DNA from: Bacillus sp. ISL-34
GTDB lineage: Bacteria > Bacillota > Bacilli > Bacillales > DSM-1321
Assembly: GCF_018613325.1 (NCBI RefSeq)
Contig: NZ_JAGGQJ010000028.1
Location: forward strand, 1-64,000
Direction of reading: 5' to 3'
Length of the DNA: 64,000 nucleotides
Positions within the stretch are counted from its first letter, which is position 1. Each line of letters starts with the position of its first letter. The notes below the pieces were generated by a model. It did no database searches and had not been told where the DNA came from. It saw only the letters and a list, made by a program, of their open reading frames with translations. The translations under genes were made by a program, and so were the position numbers. This document shows, in pieces, positions 1 through 7,335 of the stretch.

Positions 1-42
1 AAGATGGCCAATTGGACATGGCAAGGTCCAAAAATGGCCTAA
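1..42 (+). CDS. possible 3' end of an unidentified gene (partial)
   Basis: Frame 1 is open from the window edge to a TAA at 40-42 and would encode a C-terminus ending WTWQGPKMA. A short hairpin at 48-64 and stronger terminators at 103-140 and 153-178 follow, as expected for the end of a transcription unit. Only 13 codons are visible, so neither function nor coding status can be settled. Confidence 0.3.
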   Translation, partial: KMANWTWQGPKMA

Positions 43-102
43 CATAGAGGGCTCGTAGAGCCCTAATCTCTCAACCTTGGGCCAAAATTCAAAGGAAATT
101 TC

Positions 103-140
103 AAAAGGGGCTCGGAATTTTTTAATTCCGAACCCCTTTT
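103..140. terminator. long palindromic hairpin
   Basis: Two 17-base arms (103-119 and 124-140) pair with one G-U and leave a short T loop. The right arm is also the start of the interspersed CCGAACCCC-type module described at 124-225. It may terminate transcripts arriving from the left edge. Confidence 0.55.
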
Positions 141-225
141 GTCTACAAACTGAAACGACTCAGTAATGAGTCGTTTTCTATTTGTCGACAAAAGGATGTT
201 CGGCAGTGTCTCACCCCGAATTATG
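124..225. repeat. interspersed module, inverted pair around a terminator (locus A)
   Basis: The left copy (124-150) reads CCGAACCCCTTTTGTCTACA and onward. The right copy (184-223) is nearly its reverse complement, starting GTCGACAAAAGG and ending in CACCCCGAA. Related copies occur at 4038-4090, 24727-24754 and 56560-56592, always next to a terminator hairpin. Confidence 0.7.
153..178. terminator. rho-independent terminator nested inside a repeat
   Basis: Stem AAACGACTC (153-161) pairs with GAGTCGTTT (168-176), and A- and T-rich flanks would let it work on either strand. It sits at the centre of a larger inverted arrangement of repeat modules. Confidence 0.65.
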
Positions 226-299
226 ATTATTAAAAGTAGACTTGGTTATTCTTCATGTATTTTCCTTACGGGAGAACCTATTAAATTGAAGAAATTTGC

Positions 300-395
300 G
301 ACACACCTGCCGAAGAGCTGACTAGCCGAGACCCCAAAGGCGCTTGCTTTGATGAGGCCTGGAAGTCGGCGGAAAGGGAGCGGGCTTCTGAAATC
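300..395 (+). repeat. GC-rich interspersed repeat (locus A copy)
   Basis: This segment is markedly GC-richer than its surroundings. Blocks such as CCAAAGGCGCTTGC and GTCGGCGGAAAGGGA recur near 4320-4400 and, on the other strand, at 56395-56500. It resembles the roughly 130-base GC-rich intergenic repeat common in Bacillaceae genomes. No gene is supported here. Confidence 0.6.
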
Positions 396-486
396 AACTG
401 GAATATTAGTGGTGAATGAGTACACAAAAAATGAATCTTTTGCTTTAAATAACCGTATATATAAAGGAAGAAAGAAGGTGGAATAT

Positions 487-768
487 ATGTCGGAAATTAA
501 AACAAGCAATAGCAAAGCGATTGTATCATTGATCATGGGGGTATTATCCCTGTTTATTCCATTCATAGGCATCATATTAGGTATTCTAGGGTTAATATTT
601 GCATCGAAGAGTAAACAAGAAATTAAGCTTACCGGTGAATCTGGAACTGGTTTAGTGACAGCTGGAAAAGTGTGCAGCATTATTGGAATAATCTTGAACG
701 TTCTCGTGATTCTGATTTTCCTGGTGTTTTTTTACTTTGTAGTGAATACGGACATTACAACCTATTGA
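487..768 (+). CDS. small DUF4190-type membrane protein
   Basis: The 93-residue protein has a short polar N-terminus (about residues 1-10), a first hydrophobic segment (about 11-40) rich in G, I and L, a polar linker with SKSKQE (about 41-62), and a second hydrophobic segment (about 63-88). This two-helix pattern is typical of the DUF4190 family of small inner-membrane proteins, whose function is unknown. The start at 487 is chosen for the preceding GAAGGTG; upstream in-frame codons fall in the repeat and have no ribosome-binding site. It stands alone. Confidence 0.75.
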   Translation: MSEIKTSNSKAIVSLIMGVLSLFIPFIGIILGILGLIFASKSKQEIKLTGESGTGLVTAGKVCSIIGIILNVLVILIFLVFFYFVVNTDITTY

Positions 769-878
769 ATGTAAGTACTAACTTGGCAAACAAAGAAAAG
801 TAAATTAAACATGTATAAAATGGAAATTCATGTTATAATTAATATAAAAACCTAAATATTATATGAAGGGATGATATT

Positions 879-1199
879 TTGACCATTCAAATCTTTGAGT
901 ACCCAGCCGTATTCTATTATGAAAAACACCCGTTGATTATCGATTCTTTTTCCGTTCAAGTTTGTTTCCCGGATTTTAGGCGAGAAGGAATTATTTCTTC
1001 CGTTAGCGGTAGGAATCGGGTAGATGCCTTAGCTTGTGCTCAAGAACTGCTGGAATCCATGGTCGAACATTTTATTCACGATAAAAAAACAGTCCCTGAT
1101 GCAAGTGAAATGGAAAAGGTTAATCTGGATAGGGGAATTAATATATGTGAGGCTGGACCCTTCAGGATCGAAATAGAAAATATCACATATGAAAAATAA
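879..1199 (+). CDS. HicB-like domain protein (solitary)
   Basis: The 106-residue protein starts at TTG after GAAGGGATG. Residues 6-75 resemble the HicB antitoxin fold: an N-terminal YPAVFYYE strand, a VCFPDF strand, an alanine-rich helix (ALACAQELLESMVEH) and a DKKTVPDAS loop matching the family's usual IPxPS turn. In toxin-antitoxin pairs HicB neutralises the HicA RNase, but no HicA-sized gene lies next to it. It could therefore be an orphan regulator or a housekeeping HicB-fold protein. The C-terminal 30 residues are not recognisable. The family call is moderate. Confidence 0.55.
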   Translation: MTIQIFEYPAVFYYEKHPLIIDSFSVQVCFPDFRREGIISSVSGRNRVDALACAQELLESMVEHFIHDKKTVPDASEMEKVNLDRGINICEAGPFRIEIENITYEK

Positions 1200-1238
1200 A
1201 AAAACCTTGCCGGTTAAAGGACAAGGTTTTTTTATTTT
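1198..1238 (+). terminator. terminator of the HicB-like gene
   Basis: Stem AAAACCTTG/CAAGGTTTT (1201-1209/1222-1230) is followed by a T-rich run and starts right at the stop codon. Confidence 0.85.
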
Positions 1239-1544
1239 GTATTTCTTGAAATTCAATGAACATTTAACCCGGAACGTCAGACTCTTAATGGTTACATAGT
1301 ATATTATATTTTGCAGTAAGGTGAAGTCGACGATGATCACGATTTACTGCATAAAATACGTTAAATCTTTATAAAAAAACCATCATTACTGTATAGGAAT
1401 GATGGTTTTTTGTTTCGCTTAAAGTTTCCATTTAATTATTTTTTAATTTTGGGGAAAGGATATTGCGTTCTTTATAACGAATATGTATAGTATAGGTAAC
1501 GTAGGTAAAAAGTATCAATAGTTATATTTTTTGGAGGTGTATGT
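1239..1544 (+). other. 306-base gap; possible small transcript
   Basis: No convincing gene is present. The gap contains a strong terminator (1372-1412) with no annotated gene in front of it. The only open frame before it is a 13-codon ORF starting ATG at 1333 after AAGGTGAAG. The rest is AT-rich and holds the promoter region of the next gene. Confidence 0.4.
1372..1412 (+). terminator. orphan rho-independent terminator
   Basis: AACCATCATT pairs with AATGATGGTT and is followed by a T run. No recognised gene ends here, so it may end a small RNA or a micro-ORF transcript. Confidence 0.75.
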
Positions 1545-1967
1545 GTGAAATATTATATAGCATCAGACGAAAAAAATTTGAAGCAAGTCAAATCATTGAT
1601 CAAGAAATTGACTTCAAAAGGGTTTACTTGTGTGAATGACTTGAATTTAATTACGAATGATGAGAAAAACCAAATAACGGACGGCATTGGAGAATATGAA
1701 AAAAAGGGGATTGAGGAATCAGATTTCATACTGATCTTCCTAACGGCAGGAAAAGGTAATCTATATGAGCTTGGATATGCTTTATCTTTAAATAAGAAAA
1801 TTATTGTGTATTCACCTGAGAAAGACAATTATCATATTAATAAAAAATCAATATTTCATAATCTGCCCGAGGTAACAATCTGCAGCGGGACCTTTTATAA
1901 GCTGGTTAAATTGATACATACGCTTTCTCCGGAAGGATCTGAAAAAGATTCACTGCATCTTAAATAA
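1545..1967 (+). CDS. nucleoside 2-deoxyribosyltransferase-like protein
   Basis: The 140-residue protein starts at GTG after GGAGG (1533-1537). It has a Rossmann-like pattern: an N-terminal KYYIASDEKN strand and helix, a central FILIFLTAGKGN strand, a YELGYALSLNKKIIVYSP segment, and a final strand near EVTICSG. The glutamate of YELGYA, followed by a basic loop and a hydrophobic strand, is typical of the nucleoside 2-deoxyribosyltransferase / TIR-like fold found in Bacillus group-specific proteins. Whether it keeps deoxyribosyl transfer activity cannot be judged. It appears to be monocistronic. Confidence 0.6.
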   Translation: MKYYIASDEKNLKQVKSLIKKLTSKGFTCVNDLNLITNDEKNQITDGIGEYEKKGIEESDFILIFLTAGKGNLYELGYALSLNKKIIVYSPEKDNYHINKKSIFHNLPEVTICSGTFYKLVKLIHTLSPEGSEKDSLHLK

Positions 1968-2079
1968 ATGACAAATGTAAAATTTTAAAGGATACCCTCT
2001 AATAATATATCTTTTGAACGAATTGTTTAATGTATTAAATATGAGGGTAAAAACCATTAAAAAAAGGGAGAGGACTGTT

Positions 2080-2202
2080 TTGGCCATTATTGATATCGAC
2101 CAATTATTGTTAGCCACTGAAGCGATTGCAGAAGAGTCAGTTCCATTCCATCTTGATACATTTGACATCGATCAACTTTTAGATAATACGGATAATTGGT
2201 AA
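2080..2202 (+). CDS. small acidic hypothetical protein
   Basis: A 40-residue product starts at TTG 2080, preceded by AGGGAGAGG with good spacing. It is strongly acidic, with the motif DIDQLL occurring twice (near residues 5 and 31), and ends in W. An upstream TTG at 2014 in the same frame has no ribosome-binding site. A terminator follows directly. No family is recognised; the signal and terminator together support a real micro-gene. Confidence 0.5.
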   Translation: MAIIDIDQLLLATEAIAEESVPFHLDTFDIDQLLDNTDNW

Positions 2203-2205
2203 GGA

Positions 2206-2236
2206 AAAGCATGCCCAGAGAGGATATGCTTTTTTT
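2206..2236 (+). terminator. terminator
   Basis: AAAGCAT and ATGCTTT arms are followed by six further T residues, four bases after the preceding stop codon. Confidence 0.75.
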
Positions 2237-2318
2237 CTGAGTGAAAATAACCTGATTACCAGTATAAAAATAATACAAGTAATCAGGCAAATGAGGATAA
2301 TTAAGAAATTGGATAAAG

Positions 2319-2420
2319 TTAAAACCGGCGTCCTTTTACGAATCCTAAAATCACAAACATCGAGATGGTGCCAATAACAAAAATTGATTTAATGGTTGTT
2401 GCGAGAATTTCATCGTACAT
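2319..2420 (-). CDS. 33-residue single-helix membrane microprotein
   Basis: On the minus strand ATG 2420 lies seven bases after a textbook AAGGAGG. The 33-residue product starts MYDEILATTIK, has one hydrophobic helix (about residues 12-27) and ends in a basic tail KGRRF. This is the layout of a small single-pass membrane protein with a cytoplasmic positive tail. The function is unknown and no partner gene is evident. It is too short for usual ORF length cut-offs. Confidence 0.6.
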   Translation of the reverse strand: MYDEILATTIKSIFVIGTISMFVILGFVKGRRF

Positions 2421-2560
2421 TTGTATTACCTCCTTATATGTAATGACAGTGCGATTATGTTTAGCTGTTCATGTATAAATTATAACATAAAGACAATAAC
2501 TGATGGTGGAAAATTAAAGTCGATATGGGTAATAATGTATAGGTCGTACAGTTAAAACAT

Positions 2561-2590
2561 AAAAAAAGATATCCTCAAGAAGAGGATATC
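2561..2590 (-). terminator. terminator of the L,D-transpeptidase gene
   Basis: On the minus strand, arms GATATCCTC and GAGGATATC surround a five-base loop and are followed by seven T residues. Confidence 0.9.
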
Positions 2591-2601
2591 GGTAATGAAA
2601 A

Positions 2602-3345
2602 TTATTTAAGTCCAAGCGCTTTTTTCGTTTTTGGTCCGACGATTCCATCAGAAGTAAGCTTTTTGGACTTTTGGAATTTCTTTACAGCCATTTCGGTGTT
2701 TTTTCCAAATGACCCATCTACTCCTTTAGTGCTGAATCCAAGTTTAGTTAATCTTTTTTGCAGTTCAATTACTTGGGGTCCACTGCTACCTTTCTTTAGG
2801 GTAGAGTTGGTATTTACAGGTAGGCTCACAGATCCGCTCACTTTATATCCGTTCGTGGCAGCTATGGTGGCAAATGTTTTATTCGAACTGGCAATCAAGA
2901 CTACAGTGTTCATTTTCACCCTATCGTACAGCCATTGAACATCATTGTTATACATACGAATACAACCGGCACTTATATATTTCCCAATAGTTGTAGGATC
3001 ATTATTGCCGTGTATTGCGTACGTATTTCCTGGTGTGTTCCTTGCATTGATCCCCAGCCATCTTTTACCTAGAGGGTTTTTTGGGTCCCCGCCTCTAATG
3101 TTGCCTTTATAATAGGGACGATTCACAATCTTTGTCACTACCTTGAACTTTCCTTCAGGAGTGTAGGCTGCTTTCTTTCCTGTCGCCACAATGAATACCC
3201 TCACCAATTTATCATTTTCGTAATAGGCAAGCTGATTATTGGCTTTATTGATGATAATCAGTTGTCTTGCTGCTGCACCTGAAGTATTACTGAACCCAAC
3301 AAAAGTAAAGGCGAATATCAATATAAATACAATTAATTTCCTCAT
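2602..3345 (-). CDS. secreted L,D-transpeptidase with peptidoglycan-binding domain
   Basis: The 247-residue protein has a signal peptide (residues 1-24: basic start, hydrophobic core, SGAAA end). A YkuD-type L,D-transpeptidase domain (about 27-153) carries the catalytic HG (112-113) and SAGCIRM (125-131; nucleophile Cys128). A C-terminal PG_binding_1 repeat (about 184-246) contains GVDGSFG and DGIVGPKT. The family forms 3-3 cross-links in cell-wall peptidoglycan, and in bacilli these enzymes are often linked to spores or stationary phase. It is transcribed alone and has its own terminator. Confidence 0.92.
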   Translation of the reverse strand: MRKLIVFILIFAFTFVGFSNTSGAAARQLIIINKANNQLAYYENDKLVRVFIVATGKKAAYTPEGKFKVVTKIVNRPYYKGNIRGGDPKNPLGKRWLGINARNTPGNTYAIHGNNDPTTIGKYISAGCIRMYNNDVQWLYDRVKMNTVVLIASSNKTFATIAATNGYKVSGSVSLPVNTNSTLKKGSSGPQVIELQKRLTKLGFSTKGVDGSFGKNTEMAVKKFQKSKKLTSDGIVGPKTKKALGLK

Positions 3346-3566
3346 GTTTTTCCCCGTCCCTCATTTAAGCAACCTAAATTTTACACATATACCATCCTAT
3401 GCATGAAGTGGTGCTAAAGTGACAATTTTTAAAGTGGGGTAGAGTAACAATGGGTAATATTAAACCCAGAGTACTTTCTGCTTTTTTGCATACCTAGAGA
3501 ATGATGGGCACTATTTTTGGCCATATTACATACATTATTGAAGTGAAAGCGGAGGTGGGAAAAGAA

Positions 3567-4019
3567 TTGTCACGCCTAAAGGTGGAGGATTATCTAGAAC
3601 AAGGAATATATGGGCCAAAAGAAATAAAACCTGGTGAACGAAGGGAATTTCTGGGCACATTACGGGAGCGCGTCGTCATTGTCCTAAAAAAAAGCCAAGT
3701 TTTTGAAACGAATGTATATCCGGAGATAGAGCAAATGATGAAGCAGTATCCCCGTTCAAATTTGTTTTTAAATGGTCAGATGGACTATCAATATTTAGGG
3801 AAATATATAAAATTGGCAATGAGACATAATATTCCTTATAAAATTGTCCTAAACAAAGATCATAACTCAGATTTAGGTCTGGTATTAGCAGAAAATAATG
3901 CCATAAACAAAGAGGAAATTTATATCGAGAAGAAATATCATGCCCAGCAAGTTATCAAAAAGAAAAGCTTCAAAGCATTTTTCAAACGCTGTGTTAAAAA
4001 ATTATTAAACAAACGTTGA
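3567..4019 (+). CDS. yueI: YueI family protein (DUF1694)
   Basis: The TTG start at 3567 is preferred because GGAGGTG (3551-3557) lies nine bases upstream and the protein then begins near the conserved DYLEQGIYGPKE block; an ATG at 3501 has no such signal. The 150-residue product carries the family hallmarks GPKE-KPGERREFLGTLRERVV and a later LGLVLAENNAIN segment. The function is unknown. In B. subtilis yueI lies close to yueF, and here yueF lies downstream in convergent orientation, which supports the assignment. A lysine-rich tail ends the protein. Confidence 0.85.
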   Translation: MSRLKVEDYLEQGIYGPKEIKPGERREFLGTLRERVVIVLKKSQVFETNVYPEIEQMMKQYPRSNLFLNGQMDYQYLGKYIKLAMRHNIPYKIVLNKDHNSDLGLVLAENNAINKEEIYIEKKYHAQQVIKKKSFKAFFKRCVKKLLNKR

Positions 4020-4037
4020 TAGAATTATCAACGTTTT
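4009..4037 (+). terminator. yueI terminator
   Basis: AAACGTTGAT/ATCAACGTTT arms overlap the last codons of yueI and are followed by T-rich sequence. Confidence 0.8.
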
Positions 4038-4090
4038 TAGTTTGTTTACAAAAGGAGTCACGGAATGGTTTCACCCCGAACCATGATTTT
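4038..4090 (-). repeat. interspersed CCGAACCCC-type module (locus B)
   Basis: Read on the minus strand it runs CATTCCG..CTCCTTTTGTAAACAAAC into the yueI terminator hairpin. It matches the modules at 124-225, 24727-24754 and 56560-56592. Confidence 0.6.
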
Positions 4091-4125
4091 AAAACAAGAT
4101 AAAAACCATTAAGAATTATCTAGTT

Positions 4126-4265
4126 CAGTTGATTGGAACGGAAGGTGCGAGACTCCTGCGGGAAAAACGCGTCCAAGGGAGACCCCACAGGCGCAAAGTG
4201 CGCCAAGGAGGCTCCCGGACAGCCCGTGGAAAGCGAGTGCCTGGAGTGGAAATGAAAGTTCAAAT
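4126..4265 (+). repeat. GC-rich interspersed repeat (most complete copy)
   Basis: About 140 bases of GC-rich sequence contain GCGAGACTCCTGCGGG, GGGAGACCCCACAGGCGC and GGAGGCTCCCGGACAGCCCG. The GGGAG/CTCCC and GCGC blocks can fold back on each other. This is the common Bacillaceae intergenic repeat type. Related but decayed copies lie at 300-395, 4310-4400 and 56395-56500. No protein is supported. Confidence 0.7.
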
Positions 4266-4309
4266 TTTACAAACCCTCAAAAAAAGTTCCAGTTGATTTC
4301 ATAAAACCG

Positions 4310-4400
4310 TAACAGAGGATAACCTACCACTCCTGCTGAATAACTGGCTAACAAAGTCGCCAAAGGCGCTTGCGTCGAGGAGGCTTGGCATACAGAAACT
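4310..4400 (+). repeat. second, decayed GC-rich repeat copy
   Basis: Contains ACTCCTGCTGA, CGCCAAAGGCGCTTGCG and GAGGAGGCTTGGCA, matching the consensus of the preceding copy at lower identity. Two copies therefore lie within 300 bases between yueI and yueF. Confidence 0.55.
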
Positions 4401-4404
4401 TATA

Positions 4405-4448
4405 TAAAAAAACTGTAGGCAAACGCTTTTCTTAGAGTTTGTCTACAG
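4405..4448 (-). terminator. yueF terminator, member of a repeated hairpin family
   Basis: CTGTAGACAAAC and GTTTGCCTACAG arms (minus strand, 4448-4413) are followed by a T run. Nearly the same hairpin ends dsdA (24416-24459) and lies after 56308. Confidence 0.75.
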
Positions 4449-4525
4449 TATGAAAAGTTGATGGAATCATTTTTGTTTTTATTTTTACCGCTCCTTTAAT
4501 TAAGTGTGTAGTCAACCGTTCCTGT

Positions 4526-5593
4526 TTATGTAATCCTATTCCGTAATCTATAAAACTTCCTGAAATTCCCTATGATCGTTTTTACTACGGAATAAGTGGG
4601 GATAGCGATTAACATGCCAATGAAACCGTATATCGATCCTGCAGCAAGCAGCAATAAGATAATGGTAAGAGGGTGAATGTTTAGCCGTTTTCCCATAATA
4701 TTAGGTGTAACCAAGTGCCCCTCGACCTGTTGAACAACGGTAAGGACAATGAGCACTTTCACTGCCAAGCCAATGTCTTGCTGTAAGGCAATGAAAAGGG
4801 CAGGGATGATGCTTATTAATGGACCAAGGAATGGTACAACGGTAAAAATCATGGCAAATAGTGCTAATACAAGTGCATAATCGAGACCGATAATCAGGTA
4901 GCCAATATACATCAAAGTCCCAATGACGATAGATACGATGAATTGACCGATAATATAAGTTGAAAGGGCTTTATCGACGTCTTTTAAAATCGTGTTTCCC
5001 TCTGATTCTACATCGTTCGGAATATATTTTAATAGAAATGGTCTTAATTTATCTCCATCCTTCAAGAAATAGAATAAAATGAATGGTGTAATGACCAATA
5101 CTGTTAATACACTAGTGATCGTGGAAAAAATGGTATTGACATTCCCTATGAGTTTTTCCGAGTAATCTTTCAAATGTGTGACCGCTTTTTCTTTCAAGTC
5201 TTCCATATTAACCATGCCAAAATCATTTTTTTCAATCATGACTTCAGATTCTTTAGAGAATTCCTTGACTTTGCTGGGTAGGTTTTCGGATAATTTTTGA
5301 AATTGGTCCACGATTACAGGACTTCCAAAGTAACTTACCATCCCAATCATACTAAATATAATTAAAAAAACGGTGAAGATGCTAGCTGACCTCGGGATAA
5401 ATTCAGTTAAAAAGTTAACGACCGGCCGCAATATATAGTATAAAAGCCCAGCCACAATAATAGGGAAAAACATGGCAGCAATGATTTTTTGTAGCGGCTG
5501 CAGAACATAATCAATCTTACCTAGTAAAAAAATAATTAAAATGATCAAAATGATCGCGAATGCATATTTAAAAAACGGTTTATTGATCCACAA
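4526..5593 (-). CDS. yueF: AI-2E family transporter, YueF-type
   Basis: A polytopic membrane protein of about 355 residues with the AI-2E/TqsA family layout: two N-terminal helices, a large soluble segment (about residues 80-140), then a run of helices including FILFYFLKDGDKLRPFL and a C-terminal HPLTIILLLLAAGSIYG helix pair. The TTG start at 5593 follows AGGGGGG; an in-frame ATG at 5614 would add seven residues. Family members export small solutes or drive cation antiport; the substrate cannot be told. Its neighbourhood with yueI mirrors B. subtilis. Confidence 0.85.
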   Translation of the reverse strand: MWINKPFFKYAFAIILIILIIFLLGKIDYVLQPLQKIIAAMFFPIIVAGLLYYILRPVVNFLTEFIPRSASIFTVFLIIFSMIGMVSYFGSPVIVDQFQKLSENLPSKVKEFSKESEVMIEKNDFGMVNMEDLKEKAVTHLKDYSEKLIGNVNTIFSTITSVLTVLVITPFILFYFLKDGDKLRPFLLKYIPNDVESEGNTILKDVDKALSTYIIGQFIVSIVIGTLMYIGYLIIGLDYALVLALFAMIFTVVPFLGPLISIIPALFIALQQDIGLAVKVLIVLTVVQQVEGHLVTPNIMGKRLNIHPLTIILLLLAAGSIYGFIGMLIAIPTYSVVKTIIGNFRKFYRLRNRIT

Positions 5594-5913
5594 GACAATC
5601 CCCCCTAATTCCATCTCTTACTTGATTCCCTGATTTAGCTTAATGTTAAACTAAATAACTTGTTCAAATTGTTTGGTGCAAAACATGTTATAATGATCAT
5701 TCAACTTTTTCGATTGTGCTGTTTCATTTTGAACATTTAAGGATTACTAGCTGACCAAAAGGAAATGGGAATACAGGCTGTTAATAAGCTGGAATTGATA
5801 TAATCAAAGTATTAAAATGACTACAGATCCAAAAAGATATCAAATTATCTCAATCCCTGAAGCGATATCCGAAAATTTATTAAGAGCAGCCGCCGTTACG
5901 GCCATAAACAAAC
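5594..5913. other. 320-base intergenic stretch
   Basis: AT-rich spacer with the yueF promoter region at its left end. A 47-codon plus-strand frame from 5817 lacks a ribosome-binding site and runs into the transporter terminator, so it is not called. Nothing else is seen. Confidence 0.4.
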
Positions 5914-5975
5914 AAAAAGGCATCATCAAAGGTAAATTCCGGTTATGGAAGTTTACTTGATAATGCCTTTTTGCA
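5914..5975 (-). terminator. long terminator hairpin of the OFA transporter gene
   Basis: AAAAAGGCAT and ATGCCTTTTT arms enclose further pairing (GGTAAA with TTTACT). It lies just past the stop codon of the minus-strand gene and could serve both strands. Confidence 0.75.
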
Positions 5976-5985
5976 AGGTTTTAAA

Positions 5986-7254
5986 TTAGGATATTTTACT
6001 GAATGTGTTCGTTACTCCTTGTTTCTGTTCTCTTTGCATTTTTTTAATATCCAGGCGCAACCAGATGGAGATGGCAAACGCTATCGCAATTAATGCTGCG
6101 AAAACGTAGAATACCGGGATGTAACTGTTCGTACTTTCCCTGATTGCGGTAACCAACATTGGTCCACAAACCCCGCCTAGAGACCATGTAGTTAAAAGAT
6201 AACCGTGGATGGCCCCAATTTCCTTAGTTCCAAATAAATCCCCGGCAAATGCAGGGAGATTTGAAAATCCTCCTCCATAACAACTCACGACCAGCAAGAT
6301 GAGTCCTTGGAACAATAGTGTATTTGTTGTCGTTGGAAGTAAAAGGAACGCTCCGATTTGAATGATGAAGAAAATGACGAAAACATTTGGACGTCCAATA
6401 TAATCTGATGCTGCTGCCCAGCCAAGTCTCCCTCCGCCATTAAAGATTCCCATAATACCGACTAATGTTGCTGCCCCTGCTACAGACAGACCAACAACGT
6501 CTTGTGCCATAGGTGAAGCTACCGAAATCATCATGATCCCTGCACTTGTATTTATCAATTTCATGGACCATAACATCCAGAAGTGTTTAGTTTTAACCGC
6601 TTCTTTTGCAGTTAATTGCCTTAGGTCTTTCTTCAGTTCTTTCTTACCTGACTCAATATCTTTCTTCATTCCTTCAGGTAGCCAGTTGGCCTTTGGAGGT
6701 GCTATATAAGTGGCCCCTAAGAACATAAGTATGAAGTAACCTGCGCCTAAAATATAATATGTAGTATAAATACCAACGGATTCCATAAGGCTTGCAGCTA
6801 CTGGGGCTGTAATGAGAGCTCCGGCACCGAAACCTAATACTGCCATTCCTGTTGCCAATCCCCTGCGATCTGGGAACCATTTGACTAAAGTGGATACTGG
6901 TGAAATGTACCCGATCCCCATACCAAGTCCGCTTAAAACCCCATATGTCAATAGGTAAAGGGGAAGTGAATCGACCATTACTGCTAAACCGGAACCAGCT
7001 TGTCCTAAACCGAATAATACGGCAGCGACCATAGCTGACTTCCTTGGACCATTTTTTTCTACGAATTTACCAAAGAAGGCAGCTGAAGTTCCTGCAAGCG
7101 CCATCATTATTGTGAATGCTAACGTTACTTCAGTTTCTGACCACCCCATAGTCTCAACTAATGGTTTTTTGTAAACGCTATATGCGTATGCCCCACCAAT
7201 GGAAAGGTGAATGGCGATAGCGGATAAAGCGATTAACCATCTGTTTTTTGTCAT
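5986..7254 (-). CDS. OFA family MFS transporter (oxalate/formate antiporter type)
   Basis: The 422-residue protein has about 12 membrane helices. The start is ATG 7254 after AAAAGGGGT; an upstream frame extension to 7326 would cover the direct repeats and lacks a signal. Features typical of the OFA family are GGAYAYSVYKKPL near the N-terminus, KWFPDRRGLATG after helix 4 and PAFAGDLFGTKEIGAIHG in the C-terminal half. Family members exchange or import small monocarboxylates or dicarboxylates such as oxalate, formate or pyruvate; the substrate here is not known. A pair of 17-base direct repeats upstream may be its operator. Confidence 0.88.
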   Translation of the reverse strand: MTKNRWLIALSAIAIHLSIGGAYAYSVYKKPLVETMGWSETEVTLAFTIMMALAGTSAAFFGKFVEKNGPRKSAMVAAVLFGLGQAGSGLAVMVDSLPLYLLTYGVLSGLGMGIGYISPVSTLVKWFPDRRGLATGMAVLGFGAGALITAPVAASLMESVGIYTTYYILGAGYFILMFLGATYIAPPKANWLPEGMKKDIESGKKELKKDLRQLTAKEAVKTKHFWMLWSMKLINTSAGIMMISVASPMAQDVVGLSVAGAATLVGIMGIFNGGGRLGWAAASDYIGRPNVFVIFFIIQIGAFLLLPTTTNTLLFQGLILLVVSCYGGGFSNLPAFAGDLFGTKEIGAIHGYLLTTWSLGGVCGPMLVTAIRESTNSYIPVFYVFAALIAIAFAISIWLRLDIKKMQREQKQGVTNTFSKIS

Positions 7255-7288
7255 GTTGTTACCCCTTTTCGTCAAAAATAAGAAAGTA

Positions 7289-7335
7289 GCATGCGTTTTA
7301 TCTATAATGTATCGTTTTGCATGCATTTTATCTAT
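7289..7335 (-). promoter_or_regulatory. two 17-bp direct repeats upstream of the OFA transporter
   Basis: GCATGCGTTTTATCTAT (7289-7305) and GCATGCATTTTATCTAT (7319-7335) differ at one base and are exactly 30 bp apart, about three helical turns, placing both on the same DNA face 35-80 bp before the start codon. They look like tandem operator half-sites for an unidentified regulator. Confidence 0.55.

Noticed and set aside
246..680. Minus-strand ORF of 144 codons
   Set aside because: It is antisense to the DUF4190-type gene and the GC-rich repeat; no signal for its own start and no family features.
4126..4400. Insertion sequence or transposon remnant with transposase
   Set aside because: No transposase-like frame; the GC-rich blocks are short non-coding repeats.
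5817..5960. 47-codon plus-strand ORF before the OFA transporter end
   Set aside because: No ribosome-binding site, and its last codons form the arm of the transporter terminator.
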